In this document: positions 9,581 to 17,972 of the stretch, piece after piece
Position numbering within the stretch: the stretch's first letter is position 1
Layout of the letters: each line of letters opens with the position of its first letter
Assembly: GCF_021650975.2 (NCBI RefSeq)
Contig: NZ_CP091285.1
Span: forward strand, 2,666,001-2,730,000
Reading direction: 5' to 3'
Length of the DNA stretch: 64,000 bases
DNA from: Flavobacterium jumunjinense
GTDB taxonomy: Bacteria; Bacteroidota; Bacteroidia; Flavobacteriales; Flavobacteriaceae
The notes under the pieces: generated by a model
The model's database searches: none
Told to the model about the DNA's origin: nothing
The model's input: only the letters and a program-made list of their open reading frames with translations
Program-made: the position numbers and the translations under genes

Positions 9581-9641
9581 TATTTTTTAGGAGCACAAAA
9601 AGAGTGCTTCGGTAGAAAAGTAGTCCTGCTATCCGTTCTAT

Positions 9642-9700
9642 CTTTAATTGCGAGGCACGAAGCAATCTGTAACGGATTACTTCGTGCCTCGCCATTAAAG
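9642..9700. repeat. 26-bp inverted repeat (GCGAGGCACGAAG), probable terminator or dispersed palindrome
   Basis: Arms 9642-9667 and 9675-9700 pair over 26 bases with two mismatches around a 7-base loop (core GCGAGGCACGAAG / CTTCGTGCCTCGC). It sits downstream of the VIT gene stop and may end its transcript. The surrounding bases (CTGCTATCCG ... GCCACTACTATCAGGGCTA) look like a recurrent flavobacterial intergenic element. Confidence 0.65.
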
Positions 9701-9800
9701 GATGCCACTACTATCAGGGCTAAAATAGGATTTTTTAAATTTTAGACACCATTATTTTAATTGTCAAGTTCGTCAGTTCGATTTTTTTAATGAAATAAAA

Positions 9801-10136
9801 AAGTATCGAGAACTCGTGTACTGAAAATAAATACTCCTATATAGCACTCCGTCAGTTCCCCTCCTTTGGAGGGGTGTCCGAAGGACGGGGTGGTAAATAT
9901 TCCTCCCATCAATTATTAGTTATCGTACCGCGTTTTTTAACGTAGAGCAACGGAGTTAAAAAGTATCGAGAACTCCTGTACTGAAAAGAAATACTTCTAT
10001 TATAGTACTCCGTCAGTTCCCCTCCTTTGGAGGGGTGTCCGAAGGACGGGGTGGTAAATATTTCTCCCATCAATTCTTAGTTATCGCACCGCGTTTTTTA
10101 ACGTAGAGCAACTGAGTTAAAAGTATCGAGAACTTT
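9801..10136. repeat. 160-bp tandem repeat, two full copies plus start of a third
   Basis: AAGTATCGAGAACT occurs at 9801, 9961 and 10121, giving an exact 160-base period. The two full units are about 95% identical by eye. Each contains the palindrome CCCCTCCTTTGGAGGGG, GTGTCCGAAGGACGGGGTGG, and GCGTTTTTTAACGTAGAGCAA. Part of the same unit is found inverted at 985-1048. No gene lies in the 9581-10327 gap. Confidence 0.85.
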
Positions 10137-10155
10137 TCTAGTAAAAATATAAAGT

Positions 10156-10227
10156 TGTAGCAAAAACACATTTTTAAAAAAATGCTACAAAAACCGTAGC
10201 AAAAATGAAATTTCACAAAATTGCTAC
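10156..10227. repeat. Two consecutive small hairpins (TGTAGCA/TGCTACA)
   Basis: TGTAGCA at 10156-10162 pairs with TGCTACA at 10183-10189. GTAGCAA at 10196-10202 pairs with TTGCTAC at 10221-10227. Loops are A/T-rich. The arrangement resembles the TGTGACA cluster at 2579-2694 but with a different stem sequence. Confidence 0.55.
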
Positions 10228-10272
10228 ATAAAAAGAAGTGATAAATTTATCCATTAATTAACAGTTGCTCAA

Positions 10273-10302
10273 TTGCGAGAATCCTTATAATAACTACTTT
10301 TG
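10273..10302 (+). promoter_or_regulatory. Bacteroidota-type promoter (TTG-N19-TACTTTTG)
   Basis: TTG at 10273-10275 and TACTTTTG at 10295-10302 match the Bacteroidota -33/-7 consensus TTG...TAnnTTTG with a 19-base spacer. Transcription would begin near 10308, just upstream of the TTG start at 10328. An ATG further upstream (10265) would lie outside the transcript. Confidence 0.6.
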
Positions 10303-10327
10303 TGCTTCAAATTTTAAAAATACCATT

Positions 10328-11236
10328 TTGAAAAAGATATTCGTTTTTGTAGTTGCACTTTGCAGTGTTTTTTCAGTAACAGCACAAGACAAGTTACATA
10401 CATTACATTTTGAAAAAAATGCCGATTTTAAGTCCTTTTTTAGAGCATCAAGTAATTTTTACCCAATTGTAAGCGCACATCGTGGTGGGCCAACAGTGGG
10501 GTTTCCTGAAAACTGTACCGCTACTTTTGAAAACACCATCAAATACAATCCAGCAGTGATTGAAACCGATATCGCTTTAACCAAAGATTCGGTTTTAGTA
10601 ATGATGCACGATAATACACTAGACAGAACCACAACAGGTACCGGAAATATTAATGAATATACCTATAAAGAATTGCAAGCGTTGTTTTTAGAAGACAGTG
10701 AAGGCAATCGTACTGCTTATAAAATTGAAACCTTAGATGAGGTGTTGCAATGGGGAAAAGGGAAAGTGGTGTATACTTTAGATGTGAAACGCGGTGTGCC
10801 TTTCAAAATGATTGTAGATGCCGTAAGACGCAATAAAGCAGAAAACTATTCCATTATTATTACCTATAATGCAAACCAAGCAGCTGAGGTAGCTACTTTA
10901 GCACCCGATATGCTACTTTCGGTTTCAGCAAGAGGTAAAGAAGATGTGGAACGTATGGAAAATTTGGGTGTAAAAGCCGAGAATATGGTCGCTTTCGTTG
11001 GAACTTCTTTCCCAAAACCAGAAGTCATGGACTACATGAAATCGAAAGGAATTACTTGTATTTCGGGAACAATGGGTAACTTAGATAAAAGTGCTATTGC
11101 CAATGGAGATAAAGTATATCTAGACCTTGTAAAAGCAGGGGTTATGATTATTTCAAGCGATAGACCCGCTGAAGTAGCAAAACAAATGGAAATTTATATC
11201 AAAGAGAATAAGTTAAAAAGTGAGTTTGTTAAGTAA
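10328..11236 (+). CDS. Glycerophosphodiester phosphodiesterase family protein, secreted
   Basis: GDPD family: the family's SAHRGG motif carries the catalytic His, ETDIALTKDSVLVMMHDNTLDRT holds the Glu/Asp metal ligands and second His, and KVVYTLDVKRG follows. Members hydrolyse glycerophosphodiesters to glycerol-3-phosphate and an alcohol. I chose the TTG at 10328 because it is followed at once by a signal peptide (KKIFVFVVALCSVFSVTAQ) and lies downstream of a good promoter; the frame also runs up to an ATG at 10265. The product is then 302 residues, exported to the periplasm. A REP-like hairpin follows the stop. Confidence 0.85.
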   Translation: MKKIFVFVVALCSVFSVTAQDKLHTLHFEKNADFKSFFRASSNFYPIVSAHRGGPTVGFPENCTATFENTIKYNPAVIETDIALTKDSVLVMMHDNTLDRTTTGTGNINEYTYKELQALFLEDSEGNRTAYKIETLDEVLQWGKGKVVYTLDVKRGVPFKMIVDAVRRNKAENYSIIITYNANQAAEVATLAPDMLLSVSARGKEDVERMENLGVKAENMVAFVGTSFPKPEVMDYMKSKGITCISGTMGNLDKSAIANGDKVYLDLVKAGVMIISSDRPAEVAKQMEIYIKENKLKSEFVK

Positions 11237-11242
11237 TAATAT

Positions 11243-11271
11243 ACCTGACAGGTTTTTGGAACCTGTCAAGT
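11243..11271. repeat. REP-like palindrome, 3' side of RAYT gene
   Basis: ACCTGACAGGTT (11243-11254) and AACCTGTCAAGT (11260-11271) form a 12-base stem with one mismatch and a 5-base loop. The same core is found in the larger perfect palindrome at 11905-11950, on the other side of the transposase gene. It also closes the end of the GDPD gene. Confidence 0.7.
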
Positions 11272-11276
11272 CTGTT

Positions 11277-11849
11277 TTATAAAAAAGTTTCATTTTCAAA
11301 AGAATGAGATTCGGATGTATTTCTTTGATGTATAAATTTAAAATTAGCTACATCATTAAAAATAGAGACAACTTCATTACGTTTTAATTTTGTAGGTTTT
11401 TCAGATAAGCAAGAGGTATACGAACTCCAAGGATATTCTATAGGATCATGGCAAACAGAATGATGAACAGAATTATTGTATACAATTACATTTTGAAAAT
11501 AAGTTTCAAAGCATATCTGTTTTCTTTGAAATGGTCTTTCAAACAAAGCACCATGACGATTGTATTTTTTATTCAATGCTTTAGTATAAGCATTGAATAA
11601 ATTAGAGAAAGATTGTGAGGGTAAAATAATTTTGTCTGAATTGATTTCAGCGATTTCTTTAATTCGTGCTAAGAAATGGAAGTGATTTTTCATTAAACAC
11701 CAAGCAAAAGTTTCTGCAATTGGTTCTATATGAGTCTCGAAAAGTTTAAGAAAATGTTCGTAATTGTCTTTTTCTTTAAAGAGCGTACTACTGTTTATTC
11801 CACGATTGTAAATAGGGTAATAATTACCACGTTCTAAGGCTTGTATCAT
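11277..11849 (-). CDS. REP-associated tyrosine transposase (RAYT, Y1/IS200-like HUH domain)
   Basis: 190 residues. YPIYNRGINSSTLFKEKDNYEHFL near the N-terminus and WCLMKNHFHFLARI (HFH, residues 56-58) give the HUH metal-binding motif of Y1 transposases. NAYTKALNKKYNRHGALFERPFQRK follows with candidate catalytic tyrosines, then the RAYT-type PWSSY. RAYTs process REP palindromes as single-stranded DNA and are usually single-copy and domesticated. ACCTGACAGGTT palindromes lie on both sides of this gene (11243-11271 and 11905-11950), as expected for cognate REPs. Confidence 0.85.
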   Translation of the reverse strand: MIQALERGNYYPIYNRGINSSTLFKEKDNYEHFLKLFETHIEPIAETFAWCLMKNHFHFLARIKEIAEINSDKIILPSQSFSNLFNAYTKALNKKYNRHGALFERPFQRKQICFETYFQNVIVYNNSVHHSVCHDPIEYPWSSYTSCLSEKPTKLKRNEVVSIFNDVANFKFIHQRNTSESHSFENETFL

Positions 11850-11904
11850 TTTAATTTTGGCTTATATATAATAACAGATATAAGAAAATTAATGATATTG
11901 CTTA

Positions 11905-11950
11905 AACAATTAAACCTGACAGGTTTCAAAACCTGTCAGGTTTAATTGTT
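11905..11950. repeat. Perfect 22-bp inverted repeat (REP-like) at the mutase stop codon
   Basis: Arms 11905-11926 and 11929-11950 are perfectly complementary over 22 bases with a 2-base loop; the core is AAACCTGACAGGTTT. It lies upstream of the RAYT gene and abuts the stop codon of the methylmalonyl-CoA mutase large subunit, so it can serve both as REP and as terminator. Confidence 0.75.
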
Positions 11951-14068
11951 TTAATCCTCCAACAACACCTCTAAAATCGTAATCGCGGCTTCACTAATTT
12001 TAGTTCCAGGGCCAAAAACGGCAACAGCACCACAATCAAATAAATATTGATAATCTTGTGCAGGAATTACACCACCCACAATAACCATAATATCTTCTCG
12101 ACCGTATTTTTTCAATTCAGCAATTACTTGAGGAACTAAGGTTTTATGTCCGGCTGCTAATGAAGAAACACCAAGAATGTGAACGTCATTTTCAACGGCT
12201 TGTTTGGCTGCTTCTACTGGCGTTTGAAATAACGGACCAATATCTACATCAAACCCTACATCGGCATAACCCGTTGCTACTACTTTGGCACCACGATCGT
12301 GACCGTCTTGTCCCATTTTGGCAATCATTATACGAGGACGACGTCCGTCTTTCTTTGCGAAAGCATCGGCTAATTGTTTTGCTTTTTCAAAACTTGCGTC
12401 ATTTTTTATTTCTTTACTATACACACCACTAAAACTTCTAATTTGTGCTTTATATCTTCCGAATACTTCTTCCAAAGCATCGCTAATTTCTCCTAAAGTT
12501 GCTCTTTCTCTAGCCGCTTCAACAGCTAAAGATAATAAATTTCCTTCTCCTGTTTTAGCACATTCGGTTAATTTGGCTAAAGCAGTTTTGACTTTCTCCG
12601 TATTTCTTTCTGCTTTAATCTTTGCTAATAATTCTAATTGTTGCTTACGCACCATTTCATTATCCACATCTAAAATATGTAACGGATCTTCTTTTTCTAG
12701 TCTGTATTTGTTAACTCCAACAATAATATCTTGTCCGCTATCAATACGTGCTTGTTTTCTGGCAGCTGCTTCTTCAATACGTAGTTTAGGAATTCCAGCT
12801 TCAATTGCTTTGGTCATTCCTCCTAAAGATTCTACTTCTTCCATTAATGCCCAAGCTTTTTCAGCAATTTCGGCAGTTAAGCTTTCCACATAATAACTTC
12901 CTGCCCAAGGATCAACCGTTTTACAAATCTTAGTTTCCTCTTGTAAGAAAATCTGCGTGTTACGAGCAATTCGAGCAGAGAAATCGGTTGGTAAAGCGAT
13001 AGCTTCATCCAAAGCATTAGTATGTAATGATTGTGTGCCTCCGAAAGCTGCTGCAGAAGCTTCAATGGCTGTTCTGGCAACATTGTTAAAAGGATCTTGC
13101 TCGGTTAAACTCCAACCAGAAGTTTGACAATGCGTTCGTAAGGCTAACGATTTGTCGCTTTTAGGATTGAATTGTTTTACTAATTTTGCCCACAACATTC
13201 TTCCAGCTCTCATTTTGGCAATTTCCATGAAATGGTTCATTCCAATGGCCCAAAAGAAAGACAATCGAGGAGCAAAAGTGTCAATATCCATACCCGCAGC
13301 TAAGCCAGTACGAATGTATTCTAATCCGTCAGCTAAAGTATATGCTAATTCAATATCGGCTGTAGCACCCGCTTCTTGCATGTGGTAACCAGAAATAGAA
13401 ATAGAATTGAATTTCGGCATATTATTACTGGTATATTCAAAAATATCAGCAATAATTTTCATAGAAGGAGTAGGAGGATAGATGTAAGTATTTCTAACCA
13501 TGAACTCTTTCAAAATATCGTTTTGAATGGTTCCAGAAAGTAGTTTTGCATCAACACCTTGTTCTTCGGCAGCTACGATATAAAAAGCCATAATGGGTAA
13601 AACCGCTCCGTTCATGGTCATAGAAACCGACATTTCTCCTAAAGGAATTTGGTCGAACAATACTTTCATGTCTTCCACCGAATCGATCGCTACACCAGCT
13701 TTTCCAACATCGCCAACCACACGCTCATGATCGGAATCGTAACCTCTATGTGTTGCCAAATCGAAAGCAACAGATAGTCCTTTTTGTCCAGCGGCTAAAT
13801 TTCTTCTGTAAAAAGCGTTACTTTCTTCTGCGGTAGAAAAACCAGCATATTGACGCACTGTCCATGGACGACGCACATACATGGTGCCATATGGACCACG
13901 AAGATTTGGTGCGAAGCCAGCTCCAAAATCGAGATGTTCTAGGTTTTCTATGTCTTTCTTGGTATACGTTTGCTTTAGTTCAATATTTTCAGCGGTTAGG
14001 AAAGTTTCTGTTTCAGAAACAGCTAACGTTGGATTATCTAACTGTATGTGTTGTATGTTTTTTCTCAA
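11951..14068 (-). CDS. scpA: Methylmalonyl-CoA mutase large subunit (B12-binding)
   Basis: 705 residues, normal for the catalytic subunit. It interconverts succinyl-CoA and (R)-methylmalonyl-CoA with adenosylcobalamin, in propionate metabolism. The N-terminal TIM-barrel has the substrate-binding sequence [28 protein letters not shown]. The C-terminal cobalamin domain has [10 protein letters not shown] (around residue 590, with the lower-ligand His in DxHxxG), then [13 protein letters not shown] and [10 protein letters not shown]. It is the last gene of a minus-strand locus that starts with the small subunit (15264-16625). A toxin-antitoxin pair and a lipoprotein separate the two subunits. Confidence 0.95.
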   Translation of the reverse strand: MRKNIQHIQLDNPTLAVSETETFLTAENIELKQTYTKKDIENLEHLDFGAGFAPNLRGPYGTMYVRRPWTVRQYAGFSTAEESNAFYRRNLAAGQKGLSVAFDLATHRGYDSDHERVVGDVGKAGVAIDSVEDMKVLFDQIPLGEMSVSMTMNGAVLPIMAFYIVAAEEQGVDAKLLSGTIQNDILKEFMVRNTYIYPPTPSMKIIADIFEYTSNNMPKFNSISISGYHMQEAGATADIELAYTLADGLEYIRTGLAAGMDIDTFAPRLSFFWAIGMNHFMEIAKMRAGRMLWAKLVKQFNPKSDKSLALRTHCQTSGWSLTEQDPFNNVARTAIEASAAAFGGTQSLHTNALDEAIALPTDFSARIARNTQIFLQEETKICKTVDPWAGSYYVESLTAEIAEKAWALMEEVESLGGMTKAIEAGIPKLRIEEAAARKQARIDSGQDIIVGVNKYRLEKEDPLHILDVDNEMVRKQQLELLAKIKAERNTEKVKTALAKLTECAKTGEGNLLSLAVEAARERATLGEISDALEEVFGRYKAQIRSFSGVYSKEIKNDASFEKAKQLADAFAKKDGRRPRIMIAKMGQDGHDRGAKVVATGYADVGFDVDIGPLFQTPVEAAKQAVENDVHILGVSSLAAGHKTLVPQVIAELKKYGREDIMVIVGGVIPAQDYQYLFDCGAVAVFGPGTKISEAAITILEVLLED

Positions 14069-14079
14069 AATTATTTCTT

Positions 14080-14370
14080 TTAGAATAAATTTAATTTACT
14101 ATCTCTTGAGGAATGGTATATTGCTTTTATTATTATTGTATTTCCTTCTATGGAAAAATGTATTAGATGTGGGAAAGTTTTTAAAACTATAATTCGATTT
14201 TCATCATAACGTAACTGAAAATTTAATGGGTTATTTTTTAACAGGTTTAAACTTTCTTTAAATGAGATGTAAAAACGTTTTGATAATTTTGGATTTATGT
14301 TTTTATACCAATTAAAAGTTTCTCTAAAATCAGACTTTGCTTCTTCAAGTATGATTACCTTATATCTCAT
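14080..14370 (-). CDS. RelE/ParE-family toxin
   Basis: 96 residues with the ParE/RelE layout: [22 protein letters not shown] at the N-terminus, [18 protein letters not shown] in the middle and [19 protein letters not shown] at the C-terminus. Family members are mRNA-cleaving or gyrase-poisoning toxins; which one cannot be told here. It overlaps the upstream antitoxin-like gene by 11 bases, as is usual for type II pairs. It sits 11 bases upstream of the methylmalonyl-CoA mutase large-subunit gene, inside that locus. Confidence 0.82.
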   Translation of the reverse strand: MRYKVIILEEAKSDFRETFNWYKNINPKLSKRFYISFKESLNLLKNNPLNFQLRYDENRIIVLKTFPHLIHFSIEGNTIIIKAIYHSSRDSKLNLF

Positions 14371-14596
14371 TTTCTATTTCATTTAAAAAACCATCTATAT
14401 CTGTAGCGCTTGATGGGTTTTTTAAGTATTTTTCTGTTCGCTCTCTAACTTCATTTATTTGCCATTGAGGAATAGTATAGTCCTTTCTACTTGAAGATAA
14501 AATAATTACTTCTACTTCTTCAGCATTAAAATCATCTGGCAAAACAATGTTTACTTGATGGTTTTTTACCTTAACAAATTGTCTTATTGCTTCCAT
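14360..14596 (-). CDS. Putative antitoxin of the RelE/ParE module
   Basis: 78 residues, acidic. The N-terminal half (MEAIRQFVKVKNHQVNIVLPDDF) is a short beta-strand-type DNA-binding segment. The C-terminal half is helical and acidic ([27 protein letters not shown]). Size, gene order (antitoxin first) and 11-base overlap with the toxin gene support the role. The family name is not certain. It probably represses its own promoter in the 40-base gap to the lipoprotein gene. Confidence 0.7.
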   Translation of the reverse strand: MEAIRQFVKVKNHQVNIVLPDDFNAEEVEVIILSSSRKDYTIPQWQINEVRERTEKYLKNPSSATDIDGFLNEIENEI

Positions 14597-14636
14597 GTTT
14601 TTCTTTTTGCGAAAGTTACAAAATTTATACTATAAT

Positions 14637-15263
14637 TTAAATCCTTATTTTTTCTATATAAGGATCACAATCTATTTGAACAGGTGTTTCTAAATTGAAT
14701 AAAACGCTTTTCTTATTGTAACTAATAAAATAGACGTGTTTGTAAATTTTCATCTCTATTTTTGGAGATTTTACTTCATAAATAGCCTTGAAAATTTTTA
14801 GATTTTTATTTCCTTTAAATTGAGATTCTAATAATTCATATTGTATATATGGTCGACTATTACTCTTGATGGTCTTATCTATAATAGCTAATAGGTACTT
14901 AGCATCTGTATTACTGAATTTGATATATTTTTCAGGCATTATATTTGCGATGCTGCCCGATTCGAAATGTTCGAAAAAGTATATTTTTCTTCCAGTATTT
15001 TTAATAAAATCGACTCTTTGTTTTTCTGTATTTATTAGAAAGGTGTCTTTTAATTTTTCAATATACTCTAGGTAGTCTTTCGTTGAAATATAGTTGAATT
15101 CTTCGGGTAGAAAAACTTTAATTTTTTCCGATTTTAAGGTATGGTATTTACCAATTAGCTCTTTTTTTTCTGCTACTAAATTTTCTGCTGTTTTTTCAAT
15201 AACTTGTTGGCAAGCAGAAAAAAAGAATAGAATTAGTAGCAGATAGGAGTGTTTTTTTATCAT
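14637..15263 (-). CDS. Hypothetical lipoprotein between the methylmalonyl-CoA mutase subunits
   Basis: 208 residues. MIKKHSYLLLILFFFSACQQV gives a lipoprotein signal with lipobox FSAC, so Cys18 is probably lipidated. The rest is lysine-rich with alternating beta-like segments and no family that I recognise. Its start codon directly follows the stop codon of the mutase small-subunit gene, so it is probably co-transcribed. A link to mutase function is not evident. Confidence 0.6.
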   Translation of the reverse strand: MIKKHSYLLLILFFFSACQQVIEKTAENLVAEKKELIGKYHTLKSEKIKVFLPEEFNYISTKDYLEYIEKLKDTFLINTEKQRVDFIKNTGRKIYFFEHFESGSIANIMPEKYIKFSNTDAKYLLAIIDKTIKSNSRPYIQYELLESQFKGNKNLKIFKAIYEVKSPKIEMKIYKHVYFISYNKKSVLFNLETPVQIDCDPYIEKIRI

Positions 15264-16625
15264 TTATTCTTGCGCTAATCGTTCTTGTTCTATTTTTTCG
15301 GCTAATCGTCTTTGGATAATAGGTGTGATTAACGTTTTTCTTGAATTTGTTTTAACGAAAGGAAACAATTCTAAATCGTTTTTCATTTTGTCATTTTTGT
15401 TAGGGTATTTGTTTGTTCCTAATAAAATTTCTTTTCCAGAATCGAATAGTTCTTGTTCTTTTTCAGCACTTTCTTTAATTTTTCGTTGAATAGTGCCTTC
15501 AATTAATTGTGTAACCAAGCCTCCGTTTAATTCAATGTCTTTGAAAAGGGCTAATGCTTTTTCGGCTAATTGTTCGGTTAATGATTCAATATAGTAAGCT
15601 CCATCTGCTGGATTGTTTACTTTGTCAAAATAACTTTCGTTTTTTAGAACTAATAGTTGATTTCTTGAAATTCGATCTCCAAATTCATTGTCTTTATGAT
15701 ACAAGGCGTCATAAGGTAAGTTCGCAATTGTATTTGCTCCACCTAAGATAGCACTCATACATTCGGTTGTGGTACGAAGCATGTTTACGTTATAATCGTA
15801 TAGTGTTTTGTTTCGTTTTGTAGGAGTTGCTATAATATGGCAATCGAAAGTATGGTTGTATTCTTTTGCTAACGTATTAAAAAGTAGACGTAGTGCTCTT
15901 AGTTTTGCAATTTCGAAGAAATAGTTGGTTCCAACAGCAACTTCAATCGTGATTGGTTTATTAATGGATGAAAACCTATTGAAATATTCATTAACATGGG
16001 CAAGTGTATACGCTAATTGTTGAATACTATTTGCACCTGCATTTTGATAGATGTTGGATTTTATATTTAAAACGGGAACTGTACTATTTGAAATTGCTTG
16101 ATCTAATTTTTTAAAATCTTTTTCTTGATTTTCAAACCAATTTCCGTCTTTTATTAAGCGTCCTATTGGATCGATTTGAACAATAATATTGGCTTTTTTT
16201 GAAGCAGCAAATTCGTTTGTTCTTTTTATGAAATCAACAGAAAGGAAGCTTAAATTGAAGTAATATATTATATTTTCTAGTGGAAGATTCTTCATTAAAT
16301 CTTCGATGTTAACTTCTTCAGATTCTATTGTGAATCGAATGCATTCTGCACCTCTGTTGATAGTGTCTAACGCTTTGTGGTTAGATTTTGTAACATCATA
16401 GGTGAATATGTTTTGAGCAATTTTAAATTGGCTGACTTCTGTTTTTACTGTTGTGTTTTTTTTAAACTCATCTTTATGATAAAATGGTTTTACTTTTATT
16501 CCTTCAAGACTTTCCCAAATTAAGGTGTCATTATAATCGGCTCCTTTGAGTTCTACTTGTATTTTTTGTTTCCATTCTTTAGAGGAAACGGTATCGAATT
16601 CTTGAAATAAATTTTTATTTGCCAT
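15264..16625 (-). CDS. mutA: Methylmalonyl-CoA mutase small subunit
   Basis: 453 residues, shorter than the large subunit and without the C-terminal B12 domain, as in heterodimeric mutases where the small subunit is structural. Matching parts are LFQEFDTVSSKEWKQKIQVELKGADYNDTLIW at the N-terminus, EVAVGTNYFFEIAKLRALRLLF in the middle, and NPADGAYYIESLTEQLAEKALALF towards the end, equivalent to [13 protein letters not shown] in the large subunit. It is the first gene of the minus-strand mutase locus. Confidence 0.9.
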   Translation of the reverse strand: MANKNLFQEFDTVSSKEWKQKIQVELKGADYNDTLIWESLEGIKVKPFYHKDEFKKNTTVKTEVSQFKIAQNIFTYDVTKSNHKALDTINRGAECIRFTIESEEVNIEDLMKNLPLENIIYYFNLSFLSVDFIKRTNEFAASKKANIIVQIDPIGRLIKDGNWFENQEKDFKKLDQAISNSTVPVLNIKSNIYQNAGANSIQQLAYTLAHVNEYFNRFSSINKPITIEVAVGTNYFFEIAKLRALRLLFNTLAKEYNHTFDCHIIATPTKRNKTLYDYNVNMLRTTTECMSAILGGANTIANLPYDALYHKDNEFGDRISRNQLLVLKNESYFDKVNNPADGAYYIESLTEQLAEKALALFKDIELNGGLVTQLIEGTIQRKIKESAEKEQELFDSGKEILLGTNKYPNKNDKMKNDLELFPFVKTNSRKTLITPIIQRRLAEKIEQERLAQE

Positions 16626-16760
16626 TATCTGTTTTTATTAATGGTTTAAAAAGGCTCTAGTAGTTTGTTTTTTAGCTCTGATGGAAGCGCAAGCTACCAT
16701 GTAGTGCGAACAGCAGGAAAAAGGTTTAAAGAGAGAAATATAGTTTAGTTTCTATTAATT

Positions 16761-17111
16761 TTAGAAATCGGTTTGCTCTTCTTTAGGTTTGTCTATCTCT
16801 TTTTCAAATTCTATTATATAAACATCTTCTTTTTCTCTTTTCATATAATATTTTTCGCGAGCATATTTTTCTATTTGATTGCTGTTTTTTAATTTTTTAA
16901 TTTTAATACTATCGTTTCTTTTTTCCCTTTTGTAATAATCTCTATTGTCTTCTAACTCTTTAATTTTTTTGTTTAAAACACGTTGTTCAATATAGGAATA
17001 ATTATCTAGGAATAACATCCATACTATAAAGAATATTAATACCAAAAGGTATTTGTTTCCTATTGATTTTAGGAATTTGAAACGGGATAATATGTTTTTA
17101 AATGTATTCAA
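16761..17111 (-). CDS. FtsB/DivIC-type septum formation initiator
   Basis: 116 residues. It has one transmembrane segment (about residues 22-38, LLVLIFFIVWMLFLDN), then a coiled coil (about 45-85, RVLNKKIKELEDNRDYYKREKR), then KYAREKYYMKREKEDVYIIEFE, which is the typical end of the FtsB/DivIC domain. It is a bitopic cell-division protein that bridges late divisome components. It starts one base after the uridine kinase stop codon and is surely in the same operon. Confidence 0.85.
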   Translation of the reverse strand: MNTFKNILSRFKFLKSIGNKYLLVLIFFIVWMLFLDNYSYIEQRVLNKKIKELEDNRDYYKREKRNDSIKIKKLKNSNQIEKYAREKYYMKREKEDVYIIEFEKEIDKPKEEQTDF

Positions 17112-17112
17112 A

Positions 17113-17727
17113 TTATCGGATGCGTTGTTTAATTACAGCTCTAACCACATCTATGGCTACAGTATTATAGCGATCATTTGGAATAATAATGTCGGCATAG
17201 GTTTTTGTAGGTTCGATAAATTGTTGGTGCATTGGTTTTAACGTATTTTGGTATCTGTGTAATACTTCTTCCATATCGCGACCACGTTCTGCAATATCTC
17301 TTTTTAATCGTCGGATTAATCTCTCGTCAGAATCGGCATGAACAAAAACTTTAATATCGAACATTTCTCTTAGTTCAGGATTGGTTAAGATTAAAATTCC
17401 CTCAACAATCATCACTTTTCTAGGGTGTGTTATAATTGTATCGTCGGTTCTGTCGTGTGTAACAAAAGAGTAAACAGGTTGTTCTATTGTTTTTCCTTCT
17501 TTTAAATCTTTTAAATGAGCAACTAATAAGTCGAAATCGATAGCTCTTGGATGATCGAAATTTATTTTCGTACGTTCATCATAACTAAGATGATGCGTTT
17601 CTTTGTAATATGAATCTTGTGATATAATTCCAACCTCGGTAGCAGGTAATTCATTCATGATTTGATGTACTACGGTTGTTTTTCCACTCCCAGTTCCTCC
17701 AGCAATTCCAATAACTAACATTTTCAA
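17113..17727 (-). CDS. udk: Uridine kinase
   Basis: 204 residues, the normal length. Phosphorylates uridine/cytidine in pyrimidine salvage. Walker A GIAGGTGSGKTTV is at residues 7-19. DSYYKETHHLSYDERTKINFDHPRAIDFDLL is the nucleoside-binding signature, and RRLKRDIAERGRDMEEVL is the lid. Cytosolic. It is followed by the DivIC-like gene in the same operon, an arrangement seen in other Bacteroidota. Confidence 0.95.
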   Translation of the reverse strand: MKMLVIGIAGGTGSGKTTVVHQIMNELPATEVGIISQDSYYKETHHLSYDERTKINFDHPRAIDFDLLVAHLKDLKEGKTIEQPVYSFVTHDRTDDTIITHPRKVMIVEGILILTNPELREMFDIKVFVHADSDERLIRRLKRDIAERGRDMEEVLHRYQNTLKPMHQQFIEPTKTYADIIIPNDRYNTVAIDVVRAVIKQRIR

Positions 17728-17849
17728 TCTAATTTTTATTTGGCAAATTTAAGTATTTGATTTTAATTTTGAGTCTTTAATTTTAATGCTGTTTTTTTTA
17801 TTTTTTATTTGCAGGAGTCAATTTTAATATTATCTTTGCACTCTCGTTA

Positions 17850-17924
17850 CGGGGTGTAGCGTAGCCCGGTCATCGCGCCTGCTTTGGGAGCAGGAGGTCG
17901 CAGGTTCGAATCCTGCCACCCCGA
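17850..17924 (+). tRNA. tRNA-Pro (anticodon TGG)
   Basis: A 75-base cloverleaf: acceptor CGGGGTG pairs with CACCCCG, the D-arm includes GTAGCCCGGTCATCGC, the anticodon stem CCTGC/GCAGG encloses loop TTTGGGA (anticodon TGG at 17885-17887), and the T-arm is CAGGTTCGAATCCTG. Discriminator A is at 17924; CCA is not encoded. A terminator-like hairpin follows. Confidence 0.95.
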
Positions 17925-17925
17925 C

Positions 17926-17958
17926 AAAAATCTTCTTGGAAACAAGGAGATTTTTTTT
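17926..17958 (+). terminator. Terminator after tRNA-Pro
   Basis: ATCTTCTT and AAGGAGAT form a short stem around GGAAAC, followed by a run of eight T. Directly downstream of the tRNA. Confidence 0.6.
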
Positions 17959-17972
17959 ATGCCTATAAAGTT

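Noticed and set aside
12318..12893. A 191-codon open frame antisense to the methylmalonyl-CoA mutase large subunit
   Set aside because: It lies wholly inside a strongly conserved gene, has Ser/Leu-rich composition typical of reverse-frame shadows and no recognisable domain.
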